The notes beneath the pieces were generated by a model, which searched no databases, was not told the DNA's origin, and saw only the letters and a program-made list of their open reading frames with translations. A stretch of DNA of 64,000 nucleotides. Source: Bradyrhizobium sp. Lineage in GTDB: Bacteria; Pseudomonadota; Alphaproteobacteria; Rhizobiales; Xanthobacteraceae. The DNA is taken from NCBI RefSeq assembly GCF_016219575.1, contig NZ_JACRMG010000013.1, positions 141,743 to 205,742 on the forward strand, given 5' to 3'. Positions 57,552 to 64,000 of this stretch are shown piece after piece; the stretch's first letter is position 1, and each line of letters opens with the position of its first letter. Made by a program: the position numbers and the translations under genes.

Positions 57552-59819
57552 ATGACCGCCCTTGATGAACTCGACGCTGCCGCCAGGCCCAGCCTGTGGC
57601 GCGCCGCCAAATTCCTGCTGTTCCTGCTGAGCGAAGGCGCCGCGGTCGTCCTGATCGGATTTGCCGCGCTGTTTTTGGATTTCCACCCCGCCTGGTCGGC
57701 AAACCTGCCGTCGGCGGCGCTGACGCGGCCGGGCGACGCCAAGTCCGGCGCGCTGCTGCTCAAGCGCGAGGACGGCTACGCCGAGGCCATCCGGCTCGGC
57801 ATCGACATCGACCTCACCGTGTCGGGTCCGACCATCCGCGCCCGCGTCACCCAGCTTTTCCGGAATCCGACCAGGGACTGGGTGGAAGCGGTCTACGTCT
57901 ATCCGCTCCCGCCGGGCGGCGCGGTCGATACGCTGAAGATGGTGGTCGGCGACCGCGTCGTGGTCGGCGAGATCAAGGAGCGGCAGCAGGCCCGCATCAT
58001 CTATGAACAGGCCAAGGCGAGCGGGCACAAGGCCGCGCTGACCGAACAGGAGCGGCCGAACATCTTCACCAACTCGGTTGCCAATATCGGACCCGGCGAG
58101 ACCGTGCTGGTGCAGATCGAATATCAGGAGCCGGTGCACCAGAGCGGCAACATTTTCTCCGTGCGGGTGCCCATGGTGGTGGCGCCGCGCTACAATCCGG
58201 CGCCGATCGTGCAGAGCGTCGAGTTCAAGCCGAACGGCGGCGGCTGGGGTGCCACCGCGACCGATCCCGTGCCGGACCGCGACCGCATCACCCCGCCGGT
58301 GCTCGATCCCGCCGAACACGCGCCGGTGAATCCGACCGCGATCACCGTGCGCCTGCAGGCCGGCTTTGCGCTCGGCGAGGTGAAGAGTCATCATCATCCC
58401 GTGAGGACCGAAAAGGTCGATGACTCCTCGCAGATCATCCGGCTTGCCGAAGGCGTGGTGCCGGCGGATCGCGATTTCGAGCTGACCTGGACGCCGGCCG
58501 CGGAAAAGGCGCCGTCGGTCGGGCTGTTCCGCGAGCATGTCGGCGATACCGATTATCTGCTCGCCTTTGTCACCCCGCCCCCGGTCGACAACGCCACAAA
58601 AAAGCCGATGCCCCGCGAGGTCATCTTCGTGATCGACAATTCCGGCTCGATGGGCGGCACCTCGATCGTGCAGGCCAAGGCGAGTTTGCTCTACGCGCTC
58701 GGCCGGCTGCAGCCGGGCGACCGCTTCAACGTGATCCGCTTCGACAACACCATGACGGTGCTGTTCCCCGCGCCGGTGCCGGCAGACGCTGCACATATCG
58801 GACGCGCCACGTCCTATGTCAGCGCGCTGCAGGCCGAAGGCGGCACCGAGATGCTGCCGGCAATGCGGGCCGCACTCAGCGACGGCAATCGCGAGGACAC
58901 TTCCTACGTGCGCCAGGTGGTGTTCCTGACCGACGGCGCGATCGGCAATGAGCAGCAGATGTTCGAGACCATTTCGGCGCTGCGCGGCCGCTCGCGGATC
59001 TTCATGGTCGGCATCGGGTCGGCGCCCAATACGTTCCTGATGACGCGCGCCGCCGAACTCGGCCGCGGCGCCTTCACCCACATTGGCTCGACCGATCAGG
59101 TCGAGGAGCGGATGCGCGGGCTGTTTGCCAAGCTGGAGAATCCCGCGGTGACCGGGCTGTCGGCGAAATTCTCCGACGCGAAGGCCGACATGACGCCTCA
59201 GGTCCTGCCCGACGTCTATCGCGGCGAGCCGCTGGTGCTGGCGACCAAGCTCGACAGGCTTTCGGGCTCCGTCGAGATCAAGGGCCGCATCGGCGACCGG
59301 CCGTGGTCGGTGACGCTGCCGCTTGCCAACGCAGCCGAGGGCAAGGGCCTGTCGAAGCTGTGGGCCTCCCGCAAGATCGCGGATGCCGAGGTGTCGCGCA
59401 CCATGCGGCAGTCGACGCCGGAGGAAGCCGACAAGGCGGTCCTTGCGCTGGCGCTGGAGCATCAGCTCGTCACGCGGCTGACCAGCCTGATTGCGGTCGA
59501 CAGGACGCCGAGCCGTCCCGACGGCGAGACGCTGAAGCTCGCCGAGCTGCCGCTCAACCTGCCGGCGGGCTGGGAGTTCGAAAAGGTGTTTGGCGAACGC
59601 CGGCAATTGACGGCCCCGACGGAGCGGCGCGCGGACGATGCGAAGGTCCAGCATGCCACGCTGAAGCGGCCGTCGCCGGTCGCCACGGCTGCGCCTGCCG
59701 CCGTGATGCTGCCGAAGACCGCGACCGACGCCGAGATCAAAATGATCGCGGGCGGCATTCTGCTCGGCATCGGCCTGGTGTTGTTCCTGATCACCCGCCG
59801 TCAGCCGTCCCCCCTCTGA
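57552..59819 (+). CDS. VIT/VWA-domain sortase substrate
   Basis: The 755-residue protein has an N-terminal membrane/signal segment (LWRAAKFLLFLLSEGAAVVLIGFAALFLDF). A VIT-like domain at about residues 70-210 (RVTQLFRNPTRDWVEAVYVYPLPPGGAVD) is followed by a von Willebrand A domain with the metal-binding IFVIDNSGSMGG at D362/S364/S366. At the C-terminus LPKTA (720-724) precedes a hydrophobic segment (MIAGGILLGIGLVLFLIT) and the RR tail, a full sortase sorting signal. ATG 57552 is preceded by GGAGC. The sortase gene follows 97 bases later. This matches the proteobacterial sortase-target family. Confidence 0.88.
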   Translation: MTALDELDAAARPSLWRAAKFLLFLLSEGAAVVLIGFAALFLDFHPAWSANLPSAALTRPGDAKSGALLLKREDGYAEAIRLGIDIDLTVSGPTIRARVTQLFRNPTRDWVEAVYVYPLPPGGAVDTLKMVVGDRVVVGEIKERQQARIIYEQAKASGHKAALTEQERPNIFTNSVANIGPGETVLVQIEYQEPVHQSGNIFSVRVPMVVAPRYNPAPIVQSVEFKPNGGGWGATATDPVPDRDRITPPVLDPAEHAPVNPTAITVRLQAGFALGEVKSHHHPVRTEKVDDSSQIIRLAEGVVPADRDFELTWTPAAEKAPSVGLFREHVGDTDYLLAFVTPPPVDNATKKPMPREVIFVIDNSGSMGGTSIVQAKASLLYALGRLQPGDRFNVIRFDNTMTVLFPAPVPADAAHIGRATSYVSALQAEGGTEMLPAMRAALSDGNREDTSYVRQVVFLTDGAIGNEQQMFETISALRGRSRIFMVGIGSAPNTFLMTRAAELGRGAFTHIGSTDQVEERMRGLFAKLENPAVTGLSAKFSDAKADMTPQVLPDVYRGEPLVLATKLDRLSGSVEIKGRIGDRPWSVTLPLANAAEGKGLSKLWASRKIADAEVSRTMRQSTPEEADKAVLALALEHQLVTRLTSLIAVDRTPSRPDGETLKLAELPLNLPAGWEFEKVFGERRQLTAPTERRADDAKVQHATLKRPSPVATAAPAAVMLPKTATDAEIKMIAGGILLGIGLVLFLITRRQPSPL

Positions 59820-59916
59820 CGCGGATGAGGAGAAGGTTTTCCCCAGCCTCCTCCCGGCGCGCGCGACCTCCCTCCGCCCGGGGCCGCGCGCGCGAGGTTT
59901 TCCGGACGGAAGGACG

Positions 59917-60495
59917 ATGACCATGCGCCGCCTCATCCTCCCCGTCCTTCTCGTACTCGCCGGCCTCGTCCTGTTCGGGCAGGGCGCGTATATCCACGCC
60001 AAGGCGCTGCTGGCGCAGGTGCTGCTGGAGCGGGCATTCGCCGAGACGATCGTGAGCGGGCGCGACACAAAGCCGTGGCCGTGGGCCGATACCTGGCCGG
60101 TGGCGCGGATCGAGGTGAAGCGGATCGGCGCCGGCGCGATCGTGCTGGCGGGATCGAGCGGCCAGGCGCTCGCCTTCGGCCCCGGCCATGTCGAGCTCAC
60201 CGCCAACGCCGGCGAGCGCGGCGTTACCGTCTACTCCGCGCATCGCGATACGCACTTCCGCTTCCTCAAGCTGGTGAGGATCGGCGACGAGATCGATGTG
60301 ACGCGGCGCGACGGCAAGATTTTTCGTTATCGTGCGGACGCACAATCGGTGGTGCGCTTCGATCAATTCGCCGTCGACCCATCGGCCGACGGCTACGAGC
60401 TCGTGCTGTCGACCTGCTGGCCGCTCGATGCAGTCACGGGCGGGCCTGACCGCTATCTGCTGCACGCCACCCTGATCGGGCCGGCTCAGCCGTAG
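59917..60495 (+). CDS. Class GN sortase
   Basis: The 192-residue transpeptidase would cleave the LPKTA signal of the preceding gene's product and attach it to an acceptor. It has an N-terminal membrane helix (LILPVLLVLAGLVLFGQGAY) and a sortase fold. The catalytic residues are visible as H109 in YSAHRDTHF, C167 in LSTCWPL and R179 in GPDRY. GGAAGG precedes ATG 59917. Its end overlaps the convergent monooxygenase gene by ten bases. One enzyme and one substrate form a dedicated pair, as in known proteobacterial systems. Confidence 0.9.
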   Translation: MTMRRLILPVLLVLAGLVLFGQGAYIHAKALLAQVLLERAFAETIVSGRDTKPWPWADTWPVARIEVKRIGAGAIVLAGSSGQALAFGPGHVELTANAGERGVTVYSAHRDTHFRFLKLVRIGDEIDVTRRDGKIFRYRADAQSVVRFDQFAVDPSADGYELVLSTCWPLDAVTGGPDRYLLHATLIGPAQP

Positions 60496-61991
60496 ACGAA
60501 GGCGGAATCCTCGAGATCGATCGCCGGAATTTCGTCCTTCTCGGCCCAGTAGTCCTGGGTGTGCCGCCACTCCGGCTTGTCGCCACGCTTGGGCCACAGA
60601 TGCGAGCCGCGCAACATATAGCCGGGATTGAAATCTTCCGGGTCGATCCACGAATGCAGGGGCATGTTGTCGTCCTGCTTGCGCAAGGCCGGCACCACCC
60701 TTTTGACGCCCTTCTTCTTCATATGGGCAAGCAGGCGACAGACAAATTCCGCCGACAGGTCGGTGCGTAGCGTCCAACTGGCACGGAAGTATCCGAATGC
60801 CCAAACCATATTCGGTACGCCCGTAAACATCATGCCGCGGTAGGTGACGGTTTCGGCAAAGTCGAGCGGCTTGCCGTCGATCTCGAAGGCGACGTCGCCG
60901 AGCGCACTAAGGTGGAAACCAGTGGCGGTAACGATGATATCCGCCTCCAGCTCCTGGCCCGACTTGAGCAGGATGCCTTTTTCGGTGAAGCGGTCGATGT
61001 GATCGGTGACTACGGAAGCCTTGCCGCTCTTCACCGCCTCGAACAGGTCGGCGTCCGGCACAAACGCAATTCGCTGCCGCCACGGCAGATAGCTCGGTGT
61101 GAAATGCTGGTCGACGTCGAAGCCTTCGGGCAGCACCGCGCGAACGGCGCCGATCAAGTCCTTCTTCACCGCTTCCGGATCGCTGAAGCAGCGCTTGGTG
61201 AACCAGTCCTGCTCGAACAGGATCTTCCGGCGCACGATCTCGTGGATCCACTCCTCCTTGATCTGCAGCCGGCGCAGCTCCTCGGCGATCTCGATCGCGT
61301 TGCGGCCTGTGCGGAAATAGGTCGGCGAGCGCTGCAGCATGGTGACATGCTCGCACTTGCCGGCAATGTTCGGGATCAGGGTGGCGGCGGTGGCGCCGGA
61401 GCCGATCACGACGATCTTCTTGCCCTCAGTGACGAGATCCTTCGGCCATGTCTGCGGATGGACGATCTGGCCCTTGTACCTGGCCATGTCCTTCCATTCC
61501 GGCGTGTAGCCCTGGGAATGGCGATAGTAGCCCTGGCACATCCAGAGGAAGTTGGCGGTGAAGCGCCGCGCCTCGCCCGTCACCTTGTCGACAGCATCGA
61601 CGGTCCAGAGATTGGTCTCGCTCGACCAGCTCGCGTGGCTGATGTGGTGGTTGTAGCGGATATGCCCAGCGAGATCGTTCTCCTCGATCACTTCGCCCAT
61701 ATAGGAGAGGATCTCCTCCGCGGTGGCGATCGGCGGGCCGACCCAGGGCTTGAAGCTGTAGCCGAAGGTGTGCAGGTCGCTGTCGGAGCGGATGCCCGGA
61801 TATTTGTGCGTCCACCATGTGCCGCCGAAGGTCTCCTGCTCCTCGAGGATCACGAAGGAGGTGCCCGGCATTTGCTTCGTCAAATGATAGGCACTGCCGA
61901 CGCCGGAGATTCCGGCGCCGACGATCAGCACGTCGAAATGTTCGACTTTCTGCGCGGCGGAGATGGTGCGGGAGGGCGCGGTGACGTTCAT
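60486..61991 (-). CDS. Flavin-containing/Baeyer-Villiger monooxygenase
   Basis: The 501-residue enzyme has an FAD-binding DVLIVGAGISGVGSAYHL near residue 20, FGGTWWTHKYPGIRSDSDLH, and the Baeyer-Villiger-type fingerprint YKGQIVHPQTWP (F/Y-x-G-x3-H-x3-WP). KIVVIGSGATAATLIP is the NADPH-binding site. DIIVTATGFHLS is the conserved second-FAD-region motif. It probably inserts oxygen next to a ketone or oxidises an amine/sulfide using NADPH; the substrate is unknown. ATG 61991 begins it. It converges on the sortase gene and stands alone on its strand. Confidence 0.87.
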   Translation of the reverse strand: MNVTAPSRTISAAQKVEHFDVLIVGAGISGVGSAYHLTKQMPGTSFVILEEQETFGGTWWTHKYPGIRSDSDLHTFGYSFKPWVGPPIATAEEILSYMGEVIEENDLAGHIRYNHHISHASWSSETNLWTVDAVDKVTGEARRFTANFLWMCQGYYRHSQGYTPEWKDMARYKGQIVHPQTWPKDLVTEGKKIVVIGSGATAATLIPNIAGKCEHVTMLQRSPTYFRTGRNAIEIAEELRRLQIKEEWIHEIVRRKILFEQDWFTKRCFSDPEAVKKDLIGAVRAVLPEGFDVDQHFTPSYLPWRQRIAFVPDADLFEAVKSGKASVVTDHIDRFTEKGILLKSGQELEADIIVTATGFHLSALGDVAFEIDGKPLDFAETVTYRGMMFTGVPNMVWAFGYFRASWTLRTDLSAEFVCRLLAHMKKKGVKRVVPALRKQDDNMPLHSWIDPEDFNPGYMLRGSHLWPKRGDKPEWRHTQDYWAEKDEIPAIDLEDSAFVYG

Positions 61992-62095
61992 CTGTTTTAA
62001 TCTTTGTTTGAACCGTTGAGCGTTTCTCTGGAAATTTTTCTAGCGGCCAATCATGGGGCACACAAGGCAACGACACGCATTGAGCTGCCGCAAAC

Positions 62096-62854
62096 TTACA
62101 ACGCTGCTCCCCATTGCCGCGCGGTCTGCAGCAGCCAGTCGCGGTAGAGCGTCAGCGGCGTAACGCCGGTCATGCCGCCGCAACCGGCGCTGCCGTTTGG
62201 ACCGGTCGACCAGCTGACGACACCGACGATCGCAGCACCGCCCGGCTTGTCCTCGAAGACGGGCGCGCCGGAATCGCCGGTGCAGGCGCCGAGCCCGTCG
62301 CGCGCGCCCTGGGCGACGGGATCGACCAGGCGAATCTGCAGCGTGCCGGGCTTGCCTGTGGCAATGAGCCCGGCGACGCGGATGGTGCCGCCGCTCTTGC
62401 CGTCGCCGCGCACGGTGACACCGATGCCGGCAATGGTGAAACGGCCGCCGACGGCAATGGGAATGTTTGGCATGCCAAGCGTGGCCGGCGCCTTGCCTTT
62501 GGCCGGTTGTTCGAGCTGCAGCAGCGCAACGTCCGCCGTAGCGCGGTGCGACAGCATCGCCTCCATCCTGAAGCCGGGATGGATGGCGACGCTGCGGATG
62601 GTCTGCAACGCGGGCTGGCCCGAGCTGTTGTCGACGATCCTGTATTCCGCGCCCGGCTGCACGCAATGCGCCGCGGTGAGGACGATCCTCGGTGCGATCA
62701 GGCTGCCGGTGCAGAAATTGCCGCGCGAGCCGACGATGGTGACGACGGAGCGCGCGATGCCGTCGGTGGACGGCGCGCCGCCGCCGACAATGGCGTGAGC
62801 AGGTGCAGCCAGCAGCAGCGCCACGGTTGCACCAGATGGAATTGCGTATTTCAT
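62096..62854 (-). CDS. Secreted trypsin-like serine protease
   Basis: The 252-residue protein starts MKYAIPSGATVALLLAAPAHA and is followed directly by IVGGG. The S1-family catalytic triad is visible as H63 in LTAAHC, D108 in ATADVALL and S185 in GDSGAP. Cysteines at 48/64 and 181/215 could form disulfides. ATG 62854 gives the tightest signal peptide; ATG 62881 adds nine residues. The signal-cleavage point seems to coincide with the IVGG that trypsin-fold enzymes need as a free N-terminus. Its natural substrate is unknown and no inhibitor gene is adjacent. Confidence 0.87.
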   Translation of the reverse strand: MKYAIPSGATVALLLAAPAHAIVGGGAPSTDGIARSVVTIVGSRGNFCTGSLIAPRIVLTAAHCVQPGAEYRIVDNSSGQPALQTIRSVAIHPGFRMEAMLSHRATADVALLQLEQPAKGKAPATLGMPNIPIAVGGRFTIAGIGVTVRGDGKSGGTIRVAGLIATGKPGTLQIRLVDPVAQGARDGLGACTGDSGAPVFEDKPGGAAIVGVVSWSTGPNGSAGCGGMTGVTPLTLYRDWLLQTARQWGAAL

Positions 62855-62965
62855 CGTGCAGAAATAGCGGCTCACCCTCATGCCGCCAAGCTTTCGTTAG
62901 GACTGGTTTGCATGTGCATTCCATGTTAGCCGCTCGCCAGCTACTTTTGAAACCGGCAGGACGAG

Positions 62966-63598
62966 ATGATCGAAGCGGTGATCTGGGATTTCGGCGGGGT
63001 GCTGACCACCTCGCCCTTCGAGGCGTTTGCGCGGTTCGAGCGCGAGCGCGGCCTGCCCGCCGACATCATCCGCCGCACCAACGCCGCCAATCATCTGGAA
63101 AACGCCTGGGCGAAGTTCGAGCGCGCCGAGGTCGACATCGAGACCTTCGATGACTTGTTTGCCGCCGAGTCGCTGGCGCTCGGCGCCGAGGTGCGCGGCA
63201 AGGACGTGCTGCCGCTGTTGTCGGGCGACCTGCGGCCAGAGATGGTCGCGGCGCTGAAGCGCATCAAGGAAACTTTCAGGACCGGCTGCATCACCAACAA
63301 TCTGCCGAACAACGCGATAGGCTCCGCCTCCGGCCGCAAGCTCTACGTCGCCGAGGTGATGGCGTTGTTCGACCATGTGATCGAATCCGCCAAGATCGGC
63401 CTGCGCAAGCCGGACCCGCGCATCTACCGGATGATGGTGGGGACGCTGAAAGTCGATCCGAACAAGTGCGTCTATCTCGACGACCTCGGCGTCAACCTGA
63501 AGCCGGCTCGCGAGATGGGCATGACGACCATCAAGGTGCAAAACGCCGCGCAGGCGATCGGCGAACTCGAGGCCGCGACGGGGCTGGCGTTGCGGTAG
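62966..63598 (+). CDS. HAD-superfamily hydrolase (HAD-IA type)
   Basis: The 210-residue enzyme shows HAD motif I as IWDFGGVLT (D8-F-G10, where a second aspartate is usual), motif II GCITNNLPNN, motif III K in IGLRKPDPRIY, and motif IV VYLDDLGVNLKPAREMGM. The DFGGV form is typical of the branch containing epoxide-hydrolase N-terminal domains and related phosphatases or dehalogenases. CAGGACGAG precedes the ATG. It could act on a small phosphorylated metabolite. It is the last protein gene of the window. Confidence 0.85.
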   Translation: MIEAVIWDFGGVLTTSPFEAFARFERERGLPADIIRRTNAANHLENAWAKFERAEVDIETFDDLFAAESLALGAEVRGKDVLPLLSGDLRPEMVAALKRIKETFRTGCITNNLPNNAIGSASGRKLYVAEVMALFDHVIESAKIGLRKPDPRIYRMMVGTLKVDPNKCVYLDDLGVNLKPAREMGMTTIKVQNAAQAIGELEAATGLALR

Positions 63599-63616
63599 GT
63601 GGGCGATGGAACTGCC

Positions 63617-63731
63617 GTAGGGTGGGTTAGCCGAAGCGTAACCCACCATTCACGCGCGAGGTCGGTGGGTTACGCCTTCCACCTTTGCCCGGTTGTAGAT
63701 TGGCGCGCGTGACTCGGCTAACCCACCCTAC
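63617..63731. repeat. Long inverted repeat after the HAD gene (family F)
   Basis: GTAGGGTGGGTTAGCCGAAG and CGGCTAACCCACCCTAC are the outer ends. Internal GTAACCCACC and GGTGGGTTAC also pair. It resembles intergenic elements widespread in Bradyrhizobium as I recall them. It may end transcription of the HAD gene. Confidence 0.78.
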
Positions 63732-63740
63732 AAGTCAAGA

Positions 63741-64000
63741 ACGTGGAGACATGCGCTCTCATTCTCACGGCGCGATTCCGCCTGAGCTTTGCCATCTCGT
63801 TGGCCCTCTTCCACGAAGAGGGCGCAGGGAAAGCCGGGTGCCGGCGGCACCCACATCACCGTGTGCGAAGAGTGCTACAAGAGATGCACACGGGTTTGAC
63901 AGGTACAGCCAGGACATCCCGGCTTTCCCCGCGCAATGGTTTGGCGGCTTACTTCGTGCTCTCCCCGGTGAGCGGCCTTTATTGTCACCGTTGCCAGGCC
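63741..64000. repeat. Highly foldable repeat-like element at window end
   Basis: This 260-base stretch has no convincing gene. Four stems can be drawn: CCCTCTT/AAGAGGG (63804-63822), GCGCAGGGAAAGCCGGG with CCCGGCTTTCCCCGCGC (63822-63838 and 63918-63934, one mismatch), GGGTGCC/GGCACCC (63836-63852) and CCGTGTGC/GCACACGG (63859-63893). The long stem encloses the last two. I recall this sequence type recurring in Bradyrhizobium genomes, but cannot verify that here. The element may run beyond the window. Confidence 0.5.

Noticed and set aside
57390..60206. A long minus-strand open frame opposite the sortase substrate
   Set aside because: It mirrors the coding phase of a well-supported VIT/VWA gene and has low-complexity Arg/Asp/His-rich composition with no motif.
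63741..64000. The structured stretch as a tRNA, rRNA or coding gene
   Set aside because: It has no T-loop or rRNA motif and no open frame of useful length; the stems do not form a cloverleaf.

Overview
The window looks like chromosomal DNA of a high-GC alphaproteobacterium, most likely Bradyrhizobium or a close relative. This rests on the strong GC bias, the dense acyl-CoA metabolism and ABC-transport gene content, and several families of intergenic palindromes that I associate with that group. The genus call is inference. I saw no rRNA, tRNA, CRISPR array, integrase or transposase.

Layout. 1-7.1 kb: the tail of a rhodanese-like gene, then cobalamin uptake. A btuC-btuD-btuF set on the minus strand diverges from a cobalamin riboswitch and a TonB-dependent receptor, followed by an uncharacterised protein and two small ORFs. 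7.2-14 kb: an ATP-grasp protein, two MFS transporters, a proline-rich membrane protein and a D-aminoacylase-type amidohydrolase. 14.1-19.1 kb: a tight four-gene unit (exported methyltransferase-like protein, LolD-type ATPase, large FtsX permease, AttH/CrtC-like exported protein) resembling an AttEFGH system. 19.1-20.4 kb: a VOC protein and a small membrane protein.

20.9-28.0 kb: a complete Dpp/Opp-type ABC operon with two adjacent, very similar binding proteins. 28.0-40.7 kb: an orphan branched-chain amino-acid-type binding protein, then an acyl-CoA dehydrogenase, an iron alcohol dehydrogenase, a CoA ligase, a DUF2270-like membrane protein and a second complete Dpp/Opp-type operon. 40.8-45.4 kb: a biotin-dependent acyl-CoA carboxylase and a BKACE-type enzyme. 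45.6-49.0 kb: a universal stress protein paired with a P-type ATPase. 49.0-51.5 kb: a ketopantoate-reductase-like gene divergent from a TetR regulator, then an AraC regulator. 51.6-56.5 kb: a GST and two acyl-CoA dehydrogenases divergent from a CoA ligase.

56.6-63.6 kb: an XRE regulator, a Gram-negative sortase and its VIT/VWA substrate, a Baeyer-Villiger-type monooxygenase, a trypsin-like protease and a HAD hydrolase. The last 0.4 kb holds palindromes and a highly foldable element.

Taken together the genes suggest scavenging of organic acids and acyl-CoA-type substrates (CoA ligases, dehydrogenases, carboxylase, BKACE, many importers), vitamin B12 import, and two envelope modules (Att-like and sortase). 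Start codons were often placed downstream of the longest frame, where Shine-Dalgarno sites or ATGA/TGATG overlaps decide the matter.
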